From Adineta steineri (taxonomy: Eukaryota; Rotifera; Eurotatoria; Adinetida; Adinetidae), in NCBI GenBank assembly GCA_905250115.1, contig CAJNOI010000081.1, forward strand, positions 124,001-188,000: DNA of 64,000 nt, written 5' to 3'. The notes beneath the pieces were generated by a model, which was not told the origin of the DNA, ran no database searches, and was given only the letters and a program-made list of their open reading frames with translations. Positions 60,552 to 64,000 of this stretch are shown one piece after another. Position 1 is the first letter of the stretch, and every line of letters starts with the position of its first letter. The position numbers and the translations under genes were made by a program.

Positions 60552-62624
60552 TATTGATCTGCTGTGTGAAGTTTTTAATAATAATAAAGATGATGGAGAT
60601 GAAGTTGGTAAAATTAAACCTAATTTAATACAACATTGATAGATATTCAACTCTTATTCATTTTTTTTGTTTAATAAAGAAGAAGAAAAAAACTGACAAG
60701 AAAGAATATGTAACGTTTTTTTTTTTCTTCTCCGTTTCTCTTTCTCTTCTATTCTGTAATGTTTTTATACATTCTCATAACTGAAGAAGACCTACATTGG
60801 GCCGCCAAACAGTATATAAACATACATCCTTACACCTTTAAATGACTTACACCGGATACGAACGATGCAATTTGGTAAATCTGGTAACGAACTCGAGCGC
60901 ATCATTTAACGAATAAAAAAAACCACTAACCCTCTTTGATTTTTGTAATACGTTTGTTTCTCTCTTTATTCTTCTTATCGTTAATCTCCATTTATTTCAT
61001 TCATTTATAAAAGAGAACAATTTTTACGACTTTTTCACTTGACTGATGATAAAACTCCTTCTTTTTTTTTGTTGTATAAAGAGTATCATATATTTTTCTT
61101 TTAAAACTATGTCTTGAAAACAGTTTAAATGTTTTTATTACATACCGATTGATAATCACATGAGAGAGAGAGAGATATGATTATTTGTTGGTAATTCAAA
61201 TTAACAATATAAAATATGTGTACACAAACACATCTTTCATTTTTGTCGATATAAGACATAGAAGTACAAATAAAAATGACTTCTCTCATTCGTTTTACTA
61301 TTCACTCTTTTTACGCCGTCACTTTTCGTTCTTTTATTTCGTTTAGAAGCATTTTATGTTACTCTTTTACTCGAGTGTTTTTGTTTCTCAATCAATCCTG
61401 ATTATTATTTTACTTTTGCTCTCTCTCTCTCTGTCTACCTCGTTTCTTTTTTCTAAACACCTAGATGCAAATTATTCAGCAAGAAGCATACATATATATA
61501 TAAATGCGGTTAAAGGTGTATAAATGCATGTTAGTATCATTAGTCTGTAGATTTGATAAGAAAAACTCTTGACAATATAGAAATAAACCAAGCGTGAGTG
61601 TTGCAGAAAGTATTTACGATGCTTACCATCATCATCTTCATCTTCGCATCATCTAATATGAATGAATAAAAAAAGAAGAAAGAGAAAGAGAGGTCAATAT
61701 TTTACGCGCCAATTTCTTTCGCTTCTGATTTTTCGTTTTTTTTTTATATATTTCTTTTCTTTTGAATTAAATATATAAGAACAAGAAGAAGAAATGAAGA
61801 ATATGTATTGGTACTACTATTACTATTCTCTATACCTTGTATGTGAACGTGTGTTAGGAGTAAGAACGAAAATGAAGGAGTATTTATTATTTGAAAGAAA
61901 CGCAAGCATACGTTAGAACTACTACTAAATATACCGTATTGGAAGTGAAGAGAGAGAGTATTGAATGGCACTCATGTGCTTTTCGTTCTTCGGTATGACG
62001 ACCACCTGTTGTCAGTCGATAATCGTATATAGAACTATAGTTTGCATCGAATGAAGGCTTATGTCTTTCTCTTTTTTCATTGTTTGCCTACAATGAAACA
62101 GACACACACACATATATGTGTATACATATCAGCGTAAAATATGAAACAAAGAATAATAAAAGAGCTAAAGAAAAAAAAAATTATAAAAATAAATATTCAC
62201 GTTTATTCTGACCTTCTTTGTCAAAGAACACCTAAATTATAGTTACCTTGAATAATAATCCATAGACAATTACTTCTTCTCCTATATCGACATTAAGTAA
62301 AAAAAGAAAAAGTTCTATTCTACAAAATACTTTTGTTTAAATATACATCTATACTCAAATGGTATGTCAAATTTTAGAGGTAATTGGAATAGTAACTAAT
62401 ATTTGTCTTTTTTTTCATTACACTTGAAATGAAAATTCTCTAATAAATATTAAAATATGTCAAAATGAAGTAATCCACTTCAAACTTTTACTAAATATTT
62501 ACCTTTACTGTACATAGATTAATATTGTTAAAATAATAAATAAAAATTTTTGATCAAGAATTAATTGTCATATTAACTTTTTCAATTTCGTTTTGTTGTA
62601 ATTCATTACTAATAAACTACTAGT
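60552..62624. other. AT-rich intergenic region
   Basis: Pyrimidine-rich runs, (TA)n and (GA/CT)n microsatellites (for example 61420-61435 and 61163-61176). Frames such as 61744-61971 are low complexity. It should hold the promoter of the PHD-PH gene; no element could be assigned. Confidence 0.5.
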
Positions 62625-63690
62625 TTATTTTATTACATTCAATTCAATTTGATCAGTACAATTCACTGATCCGCGATAAATTTTGAGTGTTATTATCGAT
62701 GATTCATCATAATCAGTATTAATTTGAATTATATTATTATTTCTACCTACTAAAACTGTTTTTTTTCTGGTAAAATTCAGCTTGATTTGCATAGTTCCAT
62801 GTAAATGCAACATGTGTCCACTGATTATTCATTATAACTGATTCAATTCTACTCACACTAATATTTGTATTTGTTACATTAGAAAGATAAGTAACCAGAT
62901 GGTTATCACTATTCTGAACAGTAAGTAGAAGAAAAAGACAGGTCATCTGATGGTCAGATATAGTAGGAAAATGCTAGATTAGTTTTCTGTTTAATACAGG
63001 AAATAAACTTACTTGGTAATAAGTAACAACAGCAGCATAAAAATCTCATGTATCAGATAGTGATCGAGTACCTGCCAATGTAGCATTACGACAGCTGAAT
63101 TCATAATCAAGAGTAACCAAGTGTAATTATTTCTATCGAGAAGATGATATCCAACAACAGTTGCATCGCATAAAATTCTCTCATTCGTTCGAGAGAACTT
63201 TATTAAATCCAACACTAATAATCTTTTCATTGTTAGTACTATTTTGTGATATGCATGTTACTAGTAGTATCTTTAATATGATGTCCTTCACTAGTAGATA
63301 TTTTAAATGTAGAAATAACTCGATAGTTTTTATTGATGAAAAATACTTTAATAGTGAAAATTGTATTATAATTATTCAAGTAGGAGTATGTAAATTTCCG
63401 CTCCTTCATTTATTTTATTATCATGATGAGAATAAAAACCAAGGCTATTATGATTAAAAGGATAAAATGCATAGTCAATTGATATTGGAGACCAATATAA
63501 TTATTTTATCATCATACTGCGAAGTGACTACGAACAAAGGAAAAAAAATGAAAGGAATAGAATACCATGTTGAAGTTTGATCATGTTTTCTATGAGTAGC
63601 TGGGAGAGTTACCAAGATAACAATAAAAATAATCAAGAATACTATTGAAAAATCAGCGAAAAGCAATCTTTTTCTTTGATATCAAAATCT
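62625..63690 (-). pseudogene. Degenerate LamG-like membrane protein gene
   Basis: From about 63690 down, the minus strand reads a basic start and a membrane helix (SIVFLIIFIVILVTL), then broken stretches including FYPFNHNSLGFYSHHD. Further on, DATVVGYHLLDRNNYTW shifts frame into VTLDYEFSCRNATLAGTRSL SDT, which meets TGA (63046-63048). After an intron the LamG-like strand NNQWTHVAFTWNYANQAEFY appears. It shifts frame again near 62758 before VLVGRNNNIIQINTDYDESS and an end at ELNVIK-stop. WTHVAFTW is typical of LamG/concanavalin A-like domains that are common in bdelloid surface proteins. At least two shifts and one stop indicate a pseudogene. Confidence 0.6.
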
Positions 63691-63829
63691 ACATATGACC
63701 AATCGAAGATATATAAAAGAAATTCTGTGCAAACAGTTAGAACCTATCTTAATCTATGGAATTGATATTTGAAGGATGGATAAAATTTATAAACTATTTC
63801 AAATACGAATATATATTTTGAAATAGTGA

Positions 63830-64000
63830 TTCAAGAAGTTCAGTTGAAATTTTACTTCAAAATATGCACCTGGTAATAATAATATTTTATGTTCAGTTAT
63901 GAAATGTGAATGTCCACGAATTGTTTCAGCACTGCCGAAATAAAGATCTGACTTAAGAACATTTAATGATGTGGCTCAAGATGAAAACTGTTTGAATATT
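63830..64000 (-). pseudogene. ADP-ribosyltransferase-like C-terminal fragment (partial, at edge)
   Basis: The minus strand reads FSS, TGA (63976-63978), ATSLNVLKSDLYFGS, then HSHFITEHKILLLPGAYFEV. The latter resembles the end of arginine-specific ADP-ribosyltransferases (ART family), where ExE precedes [IV]L[LM]P and a final FxV strand. Here the position of the second, catalytic Glu appears to be Lys (EHK), and a TGA interrupts the upstream S-T-like region. The fragment is therefore probably inactive. The rest of the gene lies beyond the window. Confidence 0.45.

Noticed and set aside
1..64000. CRISPR array, rRNA or tRNA genes, bacterial operon signals
   Set aside because: No regularly spaced identical repeats, no cloverleaf or rRNA sequence recognised by eye; the window is eukaryotic with spliced genes.

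Overview
The window is eukaryotic nuclear DNA, most likely from a bdelloid rotifer. It is very AT-rich. The genes are animal genes split by many GT-AG introns of about 50-70 nt. Three families usual in bdelloids are present: a membrane-anchored kelch-type repeat protein with linker exons, a LamG-type fragment and an ADP-ribosyltransferase-like fragment. G-rich tracts resembling the bdelloid telomere unit TGTGGG are scattered through it. The species cannot be fixed from sequence alone.

Layout. At 0-12 kb lies a compact block of conserved genes: an F-box/PP2-like gene (+), an INPP5E-like inositol 5-phosphatase with a C-terminal CaaX box (+), GBA2 (-), MRPS35 (-), TMEM138 (-), a neuronal calcium sensor protein (+) and a NADAR protein (-). 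From 12 to 20 kb the sequence is accessory-like: degenerate tandem repeats, telomere-like hairpins, a kelch-repeat transmembrane gene with an in-frame TGA and a 440 bp MITE in one intron, and a decayed minus-strand gene. At 20.1-25.0 kb a three-exon gene of unclear function has its second intron expanded from about 50 nt to 3.4 kb by a transposon. That transposon has 192 bp terminal inverted repeats, a TTA target duplication and about 2.84 kb of captured host-gene sequence. The source gene, encoding a PHD-finger plus PH-domain protein, lies 32 kb away in the same window (55.9-60.6 kb).

From 25 to 28 kb there are gene remnants and a 117 bp MITE. Then come an F-box-type gene (+), mitochondrial pyruvate carboxylase (-), NAA15 (-), an assembly gap abutting the 3' part of a fungal-type amino-acid permease (+), a PHACTR gene (-), an unrecognised ten-exon gene (+), an EFHD1/2 swiprosin gene (-), the PHD-PH source gene (-), and at the right edge a broken LamG gene and an ADP-ribosyltransferase-like fragment.

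The conserved genes are ordinary housekeeping, ciliary and signalling genes and form no pathway together. The main discovery is the gene-carrying (Pack-type) transposon, with donor locus and insertion both visible. Exon joins were made by eye from GT-AG sites and reading phase. Where a full exon list is given I checked the phases; elsewhere the span is reliable but inner boundaries were not all checked.
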